In this document: one piece after another, positions 1-8,463 of the stretch
Layout: the number at the start of each line of letters is the position of its first letter
Numbering within the stretch: the stretch's first letter is position 1
NCBI GenBank assembly: GCA_903887975.1
Contig: CAISSD010000033.1
Span: 1 to 14,473 of the forward strand
From: an uncultured Legionellaceae bacterium
GTDB taxonomy: Bacteria; Pseudomonadota; Gammaproteobacteria; Legionellales; Legionellaceae
Reading direction: 5' to 3'
DNA length: 14,473 nt
Notes under the pieces: model-generated
Database searches by the model: none
Seen by the model: only the letters and a program-made list of their open reading frames with translations
Told to the model about the DNA's origin: nothing
Position numbers and translations under genes: made by a program

Positions 1-1459
1 ATTACAACAAAAACAAGAGCACGAACACCGAATACAATTGCAACAAAAAAAAATCAAAACAGCACTTGATGATTTACGTGCCAAAGAATCACAAGTGTTG
101 TCCTGTCAAAAGCAATGGGAGCAGTGCCATCAACGTCAGGTTTGGTTGTTGGCTGATCTTGAGAACGTGACAAACACCATGCAAGAGTTAACCCAGCATT
201 TAGCGCAATTAAAGTCTGAACATGGAATATTAATCAAAGATCTTGAGACATCAAAGCAAGACTTGCACATGCAAACCAACGCACGAAATGCATGCCATGA
301 ACGCTTGGCGGGCTTGAAAAAAGAGGTTACAGCCCTTCAAAATAGGGCCCATCAGGAGACACTGCAACGTCTGGAACAAGAAGCAGCGGTTCAACGATTA
401 AACAGGGCGTTGATTCAAGCATCCGAAGAACACGCCAAAACAGTAGAAACGTTAAAAGCCATTGATGAAAACGCCTCTTTGCGCAACCAAAAAGCAGCCG
501 AGTTGGCGGCATCATTAAGTTTGGCTCATCAACAAGAACAGATCTTGAAACAACAATTAGAGTGCGCAGAAGCTTCGGTTTTAACGCTTCAAGAGTGTTT
601 AAAACAAATGAATGCCAAATTAAAAAAACATCAAGATGCAATACAAACAAACCAAAAACAAACAATGGAAAAACTTTTAGAAGCACAACAAGCTTCGATT
701 CACACCACACAAGCACAAGAAGCATTGTCATTATTGGGATGTGATGTTGATGCCATTTTGCAAGCATTGCCGCCTGAGGCAACCATGCACTCACAAGAAT
801 CTTTGTTACAACAAATAAGCCAAGACATTGAGCAATTGGGGGCTGTCAATTTGTTGGCCATAGAAACTTTTCAGAGTGAATCCCAACGCAAAAGCCATTT
901 GGACGCACAGCATGCTGATTTGACTGAAGCATTAAGTGCCTTAACGCGTGCCATTGAAACCATGGATAAAGACATGCACGCCAGATTAAAAACCACATTT
1001 GATGAGGTTAATGTTTTGTTTCAAAAACTTTTTCCAAGACTTTTTGGTGGCGGGCGTGCCTTATTGCAAACAACATGTAATAATCTATTGGAAACGGGTA
1101 TTGTGGTGCGCGCTCAACCACCTGGGAAACGCAATGATTCTTTGCACGCATTGTCGGGTGGTGAAAAAGCATTGACTGCGGTGGCGTTGATTTTTTCGTT
1201 GTTTCAAATCAATCCTTCGCCTTTTTGTCTGTTGGATGAGGTGGATGCGCCGCTGGATGAGCTTAATGTGCGGCGATTTTGTGACTTGGTGCGTGAGATG
1301 TCCGAAAAAGTACAGTTTGTTATGATAACACATAATAAAGTTACCATGGAGTTGGCTAAAGATTTAATTGGTGTCACGATGGGAGAGCCTGGGGTGTCGT
1401 GTTTGGTTGGTGTTTCTATTGATGCGACTTTAAATACAATCGAAAGCGGGGTTGAATGA
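1..1459 (+). CDS. smc: SMC chromosome-partition ATPase, C-terminal part (5' end outside window)
   Basis: Structural maintenance of chromosomes protein: an ATP-driven DNA-entrapping condensin subunit that compacts and helps segregate the nucleoid. The reading frame is open from the first complete codon (position 2), so the gene is truncated by the window edge and the TTG at 38 is not a start. About 485 residues are visible. The first 250 or so are a Gln/Lys/Glu/Leu-rich coiled-coil arm, followed by the conserved neck around GAVNLLAIE and the C-terminal ABC half-head. The head has the signature LSGGEK (nt 1151-1168), the Walker B block FCLLDEVDAPLD (nt 1223-1258) with its catalytic glutamate, and the D-loop/switch ITHNK. 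The N-terminal Walker A head and hinge lie upstream. The stop overlaps the zipA start as ATGA. In many gammaproteobacteria smc is followed by zipA and then ligA; here zipA leads into murF instead. Identity is certain from the ABC motifs. Confidence 0.97.
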   Translation, partial: LQQKQEHEHRIQLQQKKIKTALDDLRAKESQVLSCQKQWEQCHQRQVWLLADLENVTNTMQELTQHLAQLKSEHGILIKDLETSKQDLHMQTNARNACHERLAGLKKEVTALQNRAHQETLQRLEQEAAVQRLNRALIQASEEHAKTVETLKAIDENASLRNQKAAELAASLSLAHQQEQILKQQLECAEASVLTLQECLKQMNAKLKKHQDAIQTNQKQTMEKLLEAQQASIHTTQAQEALSLLGCDVDAILQALPPEATMHSQESLLQQISQDIEQLGAVNLLAIETFQSESQRKSHLDAQHADLTEALSALTRAIETMDKDMHARLKTTFDEVNVLFQKLFPRLFGGGRALLQTTCNNLLETGIVVRAQPPGKRNDSLHALSGGEKALTAVALIFSLFQINPSPFCLLDEVDAPLDELNVRRFCDLVREMSEKVQFVMITHNKVTMELAKDLIGVTMGEPGVSCLVGVSIDATLNTIESGVE

Positions 1460-2121
1460 TGCAAGCAACTTGGAGTTTGATGCTCAATGTGTTGTTGTTG
1501 GTGGGGGTGGTGAGTGCCATTGTTCGCACACTTAAAGTAAGACGTCGCGGTTCATCGAGTTTGGGATCGATGTTGTATCAGAAACCTTCACTGGGTGATG
1601 TGGCCCTGCAAGAGTCGTTTGATGATGTGATTGCGGTGCGTAAAGTAGAATTGGAGCCAGAAGTTGTTGTCGCATCAAAACAACAACAACCTTCGGAAGA
1701 GGTTCATGTCATGATGTTTTTATTGGCTAAAGCCAACCGTCATTTTGCAGGGTACGAATTACTACAAACCTTGTTGGCAGCAGGTCTTCGGTTTGGTGAA
1801 GGGAGTTTGTTTCACCGTCATCAGCATGCGAATGGTCAAGGCCCAATTTTGTGTAGTTTGGCTTGTGCGACATCAACAGGTGTTTTTGACATGCAAAGCA
1901 TGGGGGCTTTCAGTGTGCGTGGCTTGTGTTTATTCATGCAAGCATCGGGCAACCCCACCATTGATGGAGAGCGTTTTAACATCATGCTGGATACAGCACG
2001 CCTTTTGAGCGAAGGGCTGGATGCACATTTGTTGGATGATGCGCGTCGACCTTTAACCGATGAGCGGATTCAGCATTATATTCAACTATTGGGATTGGAC
2101 GAACAGGAAGAGGTTGCATGA
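1456..2121 (+). CDS. zipA: ZipA, membrane anchor of FtsZ (short linker)
   Basis: Inner-membrane division protein that tethers FtsZ polymers to the membrane by binding the FtsZ C-terminal peptide. The 221 residues comprise a very short periplasmic N-terminus, one transmembrane helix (about residues 5-23), a basic patch (KVRRR near 27-31), a linker of about 55 residues, and the C-terminal ZipA domain (about 83-212). Family motifs visible in that domain include GYELLQTLLAAGLRFG, GPILCSLA, FDMQSMGAFSVRGLCLFM and LDDARRPLT. The start forms an ATGA overlap with the smc stop; a second in-frame ATG follows at once (1459). E. coli ZipA is about 328 residues with a long Pro/Gln-rich linker, so this protein is compact. 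The FtsZ encoded downstream ends in the matching DYLDIPAFLRRQ peptide. The identity call is firm. Confidence 0.93.
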   Translation: MMQATWSLMLNVLLLVGVVSAIVRTLKVRRRGSSSLGSMLYQKPSLGDVALQESFDDVIAVRKVELEPEVVVASKQQQPSEEVHVMMFLLAKANRHFAGYELLQTLLAAGLRFGEGSLFHRHQHANGQGPILCSLACATSTGVFDMQSMGAFSVRGLCLFMQASGNPTIDGERFNIMLDTARLLSEGLDAHLLDDARRPLTDERIQHYIQLLGLDEQEEVA

Positions 2122-3443
2122 ATCTGGTCGATATTGCGAAACTATTCAATTTATCCTGTATCCAAGATATGGACATTTTGGGCGTTGGCATTGACAGTCG
2201 AACCATTTTGCCAGGGGAGCTTTTTGTTGCCATTCGTGGCGAGCGTTTTGACGGGCATGATTTCATAGTCCAGGCGGTAGCAAATGGCGCGATTGCGGTG
2301 GTTTCTGAGCGGTTGATGCCTGGTGTTTCGGTGCCGCAATTATTGGTTCAAGATGCAGTGGAAGCGCTGGCATTGATGGCCAGCATGCATCGAAAAATGC
2401 ATGCCTGCCCAACCATTGCATTAACCGGTAGCAATGGCAAAACCACCGTCAAAGAAATGATAGCCTCGATTTTACCACAACCATCCTATGCTTCTTTTGG
2501 AAACTTAAACAATCGTCTTGGTGTGCCTTTGTGCGTGTTGAAATTACGCCCCGAACATCGCTACGCTGTCTTTGAGCTTGGTGCGAGCAACATGACGGAT
2601 ATTTTACATACAGCGCCGATGGTTCATGCTGATGTCGCGCTTATTAATAATATTGCACCAGCACACATTGAGGGTTTTGGTTCGATTGATGGTGTTGCGC
2701 GTGCCAAGGGGGCGATTTATACATCGCTAACCCAAGGTGGTACTGCGGTTGTGAATGATGACGATGCTTATGCCCATTTTTGGGATGCTGATTTAACCCC
2801 TGCCTGTGTGTTGCGATTTTCAATGCATCATAAAGCGCCTATTCATGCCAAAGATGTTGTTTTTGATGCATCAGGGTGTGCTCATTTTGAATTAATAACA
2901 CCTGTGGGTTCAGTGAAGATTGATTTAACGGTTCCAGGTGAACATCATGTTGCTAATGCACTGGCTGCAGCTGCGTGTAGCCATGCATTGGGTATTGATT
3001 TAGATTTCATTGCACAAGGCTTGAAACGATTTAAAGGTGTGCCGGGTCGATTGACGTTTTTGACGGGAAAAAATGATTCAAGCATTATTGATGACACGTA
3101 CAATGCCAATTTACGCTCGGTGTTGATGGCATTGCAGGTTTTGGCCAAAAAAACGGGACATCGTGTGATGGTATTGGGTGATATGGGTGAATTGGGTCAG
3201 TGGAGTCGTGCGCATCATGAAGAAGTCGGCATTGCAGCGCGACTTTTGGGTATTGAGCAATTTTATTCTTATGGCACGCACAGCGAGTCCGCAAGTCTTG
3301 CTTTTGGGCCAGGTGCCAAGCATTATAAAACTCAAGAGGCATTAATCGAAGCTATTTTGCCTGATTTGGACTCAAAAACCACGGTTTTGGTGAAAGGTTC
3401 TAGAATGAGTGCGATGGAAAAAGTGGTACAACAATTAATTTGA
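2118..3443 (+). CDS. murF: UDP-MurNAc-tripeptide--D-Ala-D-Ala ligase MurF
   Basis: Cytoplasmic Mur ligase that adds D-Ala-D-Ala to UDP-MurNAc-tripeptide, the last cytoplasmic step of pentapeptide synthesis. At 441 residues it is close to the E. coli length (452). The N-terminal domain carries the MurF-type stretch GVGIDSRTILPGELFVAI. The ATP loop is TGSNGKTT (residues 103-110). NLNNRLGVPL, FELGASN and NNIAPAHIEGFGS follow in the central domain, and DDTYNANLRSV with VLGDMGELG marks the C-terminal domain. These motifs separate MurF from MurE and MurC. The start overlaps the zipA stop (ATGA), implying translational coupling. In the usual dcw order murE lies directly upstream; here zipA does. Its dipeptide substrate comes from the ddl gene further down the same cluster. 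Confidence 0.96.
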   Translation: MNLVDIAKLFNLSCIQDMDILGVGIDSRTILPGELFVAIRGERFDGHDFIVQAVANGAIAVVSERLMPGVSVPQLLVQDAVEALALMASMHRKMHACPTIALTGSNGKTTVKEMIASILPQPSYASFGNLNNRLGVPLCVLKLRPEHRYAVFELGASNMTDILHTAPMVHADVALINNIAPAHIEGFGSIDGVARAKGAIYTSLTQGGTAVVNDDDAYAHFWDADLTPACVLRFSMHHKAPIHAKDVVFDASGCAHFELITPVGSVKIDLTVPGEHHVANALAAAACSHALGIDLDFIAQGLKRFKGVPGRLTFLTGKNDSSIIDDTYNANLRSVLMALQVLAKKTGHRVMVLGDMGELGQWSRAHHEEVGIAARLLGIEQFYSYGTHSESASLAFGPGAKHYKTQEALIEAILPDLDSKTTVLVKGSRMSAMEKVVQQLI

Positions 3444-3461
3444 TTTTGAGTGAGATGGATT

Positions 3462-4547
3462 ATGCTTTATTGGCTAACACAGTTTTTACAAGGGCAGTAC
3501 CATGGACTTCGCGTTTTTCAGTATTTAACGTTTCGTTCTATTTTGGCGGCTTTAACGGCGTTGTTGGTGGGTCTATTTTGTGGGCCATGGATGATTTCAT
3601 GGTTGCAACGCATGCAAATTGGTCAAATGGTTCGAGATGATGGCCCCAAAAGCCATCTTAGTAAAAGTGGAACACCAACCATGGGTGGTGTTTTGATTGT
3701 TTTTAGTATTGTTTGTAGTTGTCTCGTTTGGGGGGATTTATCCCAACCCACGCTCTGGGTGGCTTTGTTGGTGATGATGGGTTTTGGCTTGGTGGGTTGG
3801 GTGGATGATTATCGAAAATTAGTACTTAAAAATAGTCGAGGCTTACCAGCTCGCTGGAAATATACGTGGCAGTCGGTGATTGCGCTTTTGGCGATCTGTT
3901 ATTTGTACAGTCATGCGACATTACCCATTCAAACCCAACTCACGGTACCCTTTTTTAAATCTTGGCTGATAGACTTGGGGCCTGTATTTTTGGTTTTGGC
4001 CTATTTTGTGGTGGTGGGCAGTAGTAATGCGGTGAATTTAACCGATGGATTGGATGGACTGGCCATTGTGCCTGTGGTGATGGTTGGTGGTGCTTTGGGA
4101 ATTTTTTCGTATGTGGCCAGCAATGCCGTTTATGCACATTATTTGGCAATTCCCTATGTCCCGCACACAGAAGAGCTTACCATTTTTTGCGCCGCTTTGG
4201 TTGGCGCTGGCTTGGGTTTTTTATGGTACAACACTTATCCAGCACAAGTATTTATGGGTGATGTTGGATCTTTGTCGTTGGGTGCGTCATTGGGCATTGT
4301 GGCTGTGATGGTACGTCAAGAGCTTATTTTACTCATCATGGGCGGCTTATTTGTGATTGAAACCATTTCTGTGATCTTGCAAGTGGGATATTTTAAATAT
4401 ACGGGCGGGAAGCGATTGTTTCGCATGGCGCCCTTGCATCATCATTTTGAACTCAAAGGGTGGTGTGAACCCAAAGTCGTGGTTCGATTTTGGATCATGA
4501 CGGTGATTTTTGTTTTGAGTGGTTTGGCGACGTTAAAACTACGTTAG
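3462..4547 (+). CDS. mraY: Phospho-MurNAc-pentapeptide transferase MraY
   Basis: Polytopic inner-membrane enzyme that transfers phospho-MurNAc-pentapeptide from UDP to undecaprenyl phosphate, making lipid I. I start it at ATG 3462 rather than the in-frame GTG at 3450. The protein then begins MLYWLTQFL like its homologues, has 361 residues (E. coli 360), and a GAG Shine-Dalgarno lies 7 bases upstream. With this start the Mg-binding/catalytic aspartates fall at D115, D116 (VDDYRK) and D267 (FMGDVGS), the same numbers as in E. coli. Other family motifs are SKSGTPTMGG, NLTDGLDGLA and APLHHHFELKGW. About ten hydrophobic helices are apparent. It sits 18 bases after murF, and its stop codon overlaps the murD Shine-Dalgarno. 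Confidence 0.97.
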   Translation: MLYWLTQFLQGQYHGLRVFQYLTFRSILAALTALLVGLFCGPWMISWLQRMQIGQMVRDDGPKSHLSKSGTPTMGGVLIVFSIVCSCLVWGDLSQPTLWVALLVMMGFGLVGWVDDYRKLVLKNSRGLPARWKYTWQSVIALLAICYLYSHATLPIQTQLTVPFFKSWLIDLGPVFLVLAYFVVVGSSNAVNLTDGLDGLAIVPVVMVGGALGIFSYVASNAVYAHYLAIPYVPHTEELTIFCAALVGAGLGFLWYNTYPAQVFMGDVGSLSLGASLGIVAVMVRQELILLIMGGLFVIETISVILQVGYFKYTGGKRLFRMAPLHHHFELKGWCEPKVVVRFWIMTVIFVLSGLATLKLR

Positions 4548-4550
4548 GAG
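4546..4550 (+). promoter_or_regulatory. Ribosome binding site of murD, overlapping the mraY stop
   Basis: AGGAG lies 6 bases before the murD ATG at 4557 and shares two bases with the mraY TAG (4545-4547). Ribosomes finishing mraY would therefore pass over the murD initiation site, which favours coupling. This is one of the strongest Shine-Dalgarno sequences in the cluster. Confidence 0.8.
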
Positions 4551-4556
4551 TTTTGG

Positions 4557-5888
4557 ATGCAAAAGTCACTTTATTTAATTGCCGGATTGGGTAAAACGGG
4601 TTTTTCGATTGCGCGTTTTTTAAAAAACCGACATCTTGATTTCGTGGTGTTTGATTCCAGGCAACATCCACCAGGGCTATCAGAATTTGAACAAGAATTT
4701 CCCGGTGTTACCATTTATTTAAGTCAGCTACCCGAAGATGTTTATCCTCGTTTGATTGAGGTTATTAGTAGTCCAGGTGTCGCATTAGACTCAGAAGAAT
4801 TATCTCGAGCGCGAGATTTTGGGATTCCTATTATTGGTGATGTTGAATGTTTGGCGCGAGCCATCAAAGCACCAGTGGTTGCCATCACTGGGACCAATGG
4901 TAAATCCACTGTGACCACCTTGGTGGGTTTGATGGCCGAGGCTCAAGGATTAAAGGTCGCCATTGCTGGAAATATTGGTTCACCAGTTTTGGATTTGTTG
5001 GATGACGGGGTGGATTATGATCTTTGGGTATTGGAGTTGTCTAGTTTTCAGTTGGATTTGATTGAAACTTTGGCGCCGTTGGCCGCAACCATTTTAAACA
5101 TCACGCCCGATCATTTAGACCGTCATCATCATTTCGATGTTTATGTTGCAGCCAAACATAAAGTTTATCGCCAAGCAAAATATTTGGTTTATAACCGTGA
5201 TGATGACAAAACCACACCCAACTTGTCCATGAAAACCACCAGTTTTGGGTTAAATACCCCAGAACCTGGATGTTGGGGTATCTTAAAACAGCAGGATCAT
5301 CTTTATTTAGCCTATGGTGATGAGCCTTGGGTTGCGGTCCAAGATTTACATATTTTGGGCCGCCATAACTGGGCCAATGCTATGGCTGCCATGGCATTGG
5401 CGACCATGGTGGGCATTCAAAAAAATCATATTCAAAATGTATTGCGGCATTTCAAGGGCTTGGCACATCGAAGTCAATGGGTGAGACGTCTTGATGGTGT
5501 TGATTGGTTTAACGATTCTAAGGGCACCAATGTTGGGGCAACGGTTTCAGCCATTGCAGGTCTGGGTGGCTCTATTGACGGCAAGGTGATTTTGATTGCT
5601 GGAGGACAAGGTAAGGGTGCTAGTTTTGATGCCTTGCAAACCATCATCAAAAAACATGTCCGAAAAGCTGTCTTGATTGGAGAAGATGCAACCCAAATTG
5701 AGGCTGCCTTGTCTGGGACAGTGCCTCTGGTTCATGCAACCTCCATGGAACATGCCATTGATTTGGCCAGAAAAGAAGCGCATGTTGGTGATGTGGTTTT
5801 GCTATCACCTGCATGTGCTAGTTTTGATATGTTTCGAGATTTTAATCATCGTGGAGAGGTGTTTACTGATTTGGTTTTGGCCTTATGA
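4557..5888 (+). CDS. murD: UDP-MurNAc-L-Ala--D-glutamate ligase MurD
   Basis: Cytoplasmic Mur ligase that adds D-glutamate to UDP-MurNAc-L-alanine, the second amino-acid addition in stem-peptide synthesis. It has 443 residues (E. coli 438). The N-terminal Rossmann-like UDP-binding domain starts at LIAGLGKTGFSIARFL. The ATP loop is TGTNGKST (residues 111-118). AGNIGSP, LELSSFQL and ITPDHLDRH follow in the central domain, with the YVAAKHKVY stretch carrying the lysine position that is carbamylated in this family. The C-terminal domain has FKGLAHRSQWV, NDSKGTNVGAT and LLSPACASFDMF. The DSKGTN motif and the lone-glycine GNIG are MurD-specific among Mur ligases. It is preceded by AGGAG, and its stop overlaps the ftsW start as ATGA. 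Confidence 0.97.
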   Translation: MQKSLYLIAGLGKTGFSIARFLKNRHLDFVVFDSRQHPPGLSEFEQEFPGVTIYLSQLPEDVYPRLIEVISSPGVALDSEELSRARDFGIPIIGDVECLARAIKAPVVAITGTNGKSTVTTLVGLMAEAQGLKVAIAGNIGSPVLDLLDDGVDYDLWVLELSSFQLDLIETLAPLAATILNITPDHLDRHHHFDVYVAAKHKVYRQAKYLVYNRDDDKTTPNLSMKTTSFGLNTPEPGCWGILKQQDHLYLAYGDEPWVAVQDLHILGRHNWANAMAAMALATMVGIQKNHIQNVLRHFKGLAHRSQWVRRLDGVDWFNDSKGTNVGATVSAIAGLGGSIDGKVILIAGGQGKGASFDALQTIIKKHVRKAVLIGEDATQIEAALSGTVPLVHATSMEHAIDLARKEAHVGDVVLLSPACASFDMFRDFNHRGEVFTDLVLAL

Positions 5889-7039
5889 AGAAAACAACAC
5901 GAACCAAACCGTTGATTCTTTTTGACAAGTGGTTGCTGGCCGCATCAATTGGCTTATTGCTGATTGGTTTGATGATGGTTGCATCAAGTTCTGTCATGAT
6001 TTCTACCAAATTGTATCATCAACCGTTTCATTTTTTGACACGGCAACTGTGTTATCTTGTCTTGGGTTTATTGGTTGCATTGGTGCTTTTACGCATCGAC
6101 ACCAGCCTTTGGGAAAAGATCAGTGTGCCATTGTTGTTCTTATGTTTTATTTTATTGATGTTGGTGCTCATTCCTGGAATTGGCCATCGCGTGAATGGCA
6201 GTCGTCGCTGGTTGTCTATAGGACCTGTGGGGATACAGGTTTCAGAGCTTGTTAAATTTTCGATGATTTTATATCTTTCAGGTTACATGGTGCGACAGCG
6301 TTATCGTATTCAACACAGTATTTTGGGTTTTCTGATTCCATTATTGATTTTGGGTTCGGCTTCAGGATTATTGTTGCTTGAACCTGATTTTGGTGCAACC
6401 GTGGTGATGCTCTTGACGGCGATGGCGATGTTATTGCTTATGGGTGTTCAATTGCGTTATTATGTGGGTCTTTTGATCATCATGCTTTTGGCGCTGGCAA
6501 GTTTAGCGATTTATTCCCCCTATCGCATGGCACGATTGACCGCATTTTTAAATCCATGGGCGGATCAATTCAATAGTGGTTATCAATTAACACAGTCATT
6601 AATTGCTTTTGGACGCGGTGGTTTTTCAGGCGTTGGCTTGGGGGAAAGCGTTCAAAAATTATTTTATTTGCCAGAGTCTCACACCGACTTCTTGTTTGCT
6701 GTATTGGCAGAAGAACTTGGATTTTTAGGGATTCTGCTGGTTTTAATTTTATATAGTATACTCATCATAAGAGGCTTGAATATTGGGTTGAAAGCTTATG
6801 TTCAAGACAGAACTTTCGCAGCATTTACAGCGTACGGCATGACATTTTGGCTTGGATTACAAGCGGCTATAAATATGGGGGTCAATGCAGGACTTTTACC
6901 CACCAAAGGATTGACATTGCCTTTATTAAGTTATGGTGGTGCCAGTATGGTGGTTGATTGTATGGTGGTTGCATTGTTATTGCGGATTGATCATGAAAAT
7001 CGTTGGCATGCTTTGGGTTTGAGGCCACGTATTCGATAG
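5885..7039 (+). CDS. ftsW: FtsW, septal peptidoglycan glycosyltransferase (SEDS family)
   Basis: Polytopic inner-membrane SEDS protein that polymerises glycan strands from lipid II at the division septum, working with the class B PBP FtsI. It has 384 residues with about ten hydrophobic segments. Family motifs are RWLSIGPVGIQVSELVK, LEPDFGATVV, the loop GRGGFSGVGLGESVQKLFYLPESHTDFLFAVLAEELG (the SHTDF part begins near residue 265), and the C-terminal LPLLSYGGASM. The position between murD and murC, and the FtsW-type YLPESHTDFLFAVLAEE wording, favour FtsW over RodA. Its ATG overlaps the murD stop. ftsI, the partner transpeptidase gene, is not in the visible cluster. murG, which normally follows ftsW, is absent; murC begins 11 bases later. 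Confidence 0.95.
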   Translation: MKKTTRTKPLILFDKWLLAASIGLLLIGLMMVASSSVMISTKLYHQPFHFLTRQLCYLVLGLLVALVLLRIDTSLWEKISVPLLFLCFILLMLVLIPGIGHRVNGSRRWLSIGPVGIQVSELVKFSMILYLSGYMVRQRYRIQHSILGFLIPLLILGSASGLLLLEPDFGATVVMLLTAMAMLLLMGVQLRYYVGLLIIMLLALASLAIYSPYRMARLTAFLNPWADQFNSGYQLTQSLIAFGRGGFSGVGLGESVQKLFYLPESHTDFLFAVLAEELGFLGILLVLILYSILIIRGLNIGLKAYVQDRTFAAFTAYGMTFWLGLQAAINMGVNAGLLPTKGLTLPLLSYGGASMVVDCMVVALLLRIDHENRWHALGLRPRIR

Positions 7040-7050
7040 AGGGGATATTG

Positions 7051-8463
7051 ATGGATAACTTTTTATCACCCAGGATGGGTCGAGTTGAGCACATTCATTT
7101 TGTGGGTATTGGTGGTTCTGGCATGTGTGGCATTGCCGAAGTATTACATCACGAAGGGTACAAGATTACGGGTTCGGATCAAAGTGAAAGTCGGGTGGTG
7201 GAACGTCTACGATCGCTTGGTATAGCAATTCATATTGGTCATCACGCTGAATATGTTCGAAATGCCAATGTGGTGGTGCGCTCAACGGCCATTGATGATC
7301 AAAATCCAGAAATAAAAGCGGCAAAGTTACTGATGATCCCGGTGATCCCTCGTGCTGCGATGCTGGCTGAACTCATGCGTTTTCGTTATGGGATTGCCAT
7401 TGCTGGGACCCATGGCAAAACCACCACAACAAGCCTTGTCAGTAGTTTGCTTCTTGAGGGCGGATTGGATCCGAGTTATGTGATTGGTGGTCGGCTTAAT
7501 AGCCGAGGCAGTCATGCACAATCAGGTCATTCTCAATATTTTGTTGCAGAAGCCGATGAAAGCGATGCTTCATTTTTATTTTTAAAGCCCATGATGGCTG
7601 TTGTCACCAATATTGATGCGGATCATATGGAAACTTATGACAATAATTTTGAGCGACTACGCACGACTTTTCTTGAATTTTTACATCATTTACCATTTTA
7701 TGGCTTGGCTGTGGTGTGCATTGATGATGAAGAAGTGCGACATATTTTACCCTTGATTCAACGCCCAACAGCAACCTATGGTTTTAGTGATGAGGCGCAT
7801 TATCGCGCGTCAAATTGGGTGCAACAAGGTCTTTTAAGTCAATTTGAAGTGCAACGACCAGCACCCCACGCACCACTGTTTATCAAACTTAAGTCCCCTG
7901 GGCGACATAATGTTTTGAATGCTTTAGCGGCAATTGCGATTGCAACAGAGCTTGGTGTTCGTGATGAAGCGATTGTTCAGGGTCTATTGAAATTTGAAGG
8001 GGTGGGACGCCGTTTTCAAATTTTGGGTGATTGGCAAGGTCGAGAAGGCCGTGCACTGATGATAGATGACTATGGTCATCATCCTCGAGAAATCCAGGCC
8101 ACTCTCGAAGCTTTGCGTGCTGTTTGGCCGGATCAGCGATTGGTCCATGTGTTTCAACCCCATCGATACACCCGAACTCAAGCACTGTTCACCCAATTTG
8201 TTGATGTTTTGAAATCTTCGGATGAGTTGTTGTTGCTTGATATTTACTCCGCTGGAGAATTGCCCATTGCCGATGTCAGTAGCGAACAATTGGCCGCCGA
8301 ACTTAAAAAATTAGGTGTGCATGTTGGTTTGGTGAATGAGTTTAATTTGGCTGATTATTTGGATCGTATGATTCGTGATGGTGATGTGATTTTGATGCAA
8401 GGTGCTGGGAGCATCAGTCAATTGGCAATGAATCTCATGCAATCGGTTCATGAGCGTGCATGA
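7051..8463 (+). CDS. murC: UDP-MurNAc--L-alanine ligase MurC
   Basis: Cytoplasmic Mur ligase that adds L-alanine to UDP-MurNAc, the first stem-peptide step. I start it at ATG 7051. A GAGGGG Shine-Dalgarno at 7039-7044 lies 6 bases upstream, and the conserved HFVGIGGSGMCGIAEVL dinucleotide-like fold then begins near residue 16. An in-frame ATG at 7003 lies inside ftsW and adds a non-conserved leader, so I rejected it. The product has 470 residues (E. coli 491). The ATP loop is AGTHGKTT (residues 118-125), and the His in that loop is typical of MurC. Other motifs are EADESDASFL, NIDADHMETY, DYGHHPREI and FQPHRYTRT. The stop overlaps the murB start (ATGA). Confidence 0.97.
   Translation: MDNFLSPRMGRVEHIHFVGIGGSGMCGIAEVLHHEGYKITGSDQSESRVVERLRSLGIAIHIGHHAEYVRNANVVVRSTAIDDQNPEIKAAKLLMIPVIPRAAMLAELMRFRYGIAIAGTHGKTTTTSLVSSLLLEGGLDPSYVIGGRLNSRGSHAQSGHSQYFVAEADESDASFLFLKPMMAVVTNIDADHMETYDNNFERLRTTFLEFLHHLPFYGLAVVCIDDEEVRHILPLIQRPTATYGFSDEAHYRASNWVQQGLLSQFEVQRPAPHAPLFIKLKSPGRHNVLNALAAIAIATELGVRDEAIVQGLLKFEGVGRRFQILGDWQGREGRALMIDDYGHHPREIQATLEALRAVWPDQRLVHVFQPHRYTRTQALFTQFVDVLKSSDELLLLDIYSAGELPIADVSSEQLAAELKKLGVHVGLVNEFNLADYLDRMIRDGDVILMQGAGSISQLAMNLMQSVHERA

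Noticed and set aside
1..60. CAA-rich run at the window start as a tandem repeat
   Set aside because: It is explained by poly-Gln/Lys codons of the SMC coiled coil; the unit is not regular.
327..794. Leftward open frame of 155 codons opposite the SMC coiled coil
   Set aside because: The antisense of Gln/Lys/Glu-rich codons gives a Leu/Phe-rich product resembling a membrane protein, but it overlaps certain smc coding sequence and has no recognised motif.
3450..3461. GTG start for mraY
   Set aside because: Starting at ATG 3462 gives the family length and puts the catalytic aspartates at the same residue numbers as in E. coli.
5921..5960. TTGACA-like hexamer near the start of ftsW
   Set aside because: The matching -10 position (TCAATT) is poor, and the site lies inside the coding sequence without other support.
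7003..7050. Upstream in-frame ATG for murC
   Set aside because: It would place 16 non-conserved residues inside ftsW. ATG 7051 has a good Shine-Dalgarno at the right distance and the conserved N-terminus.
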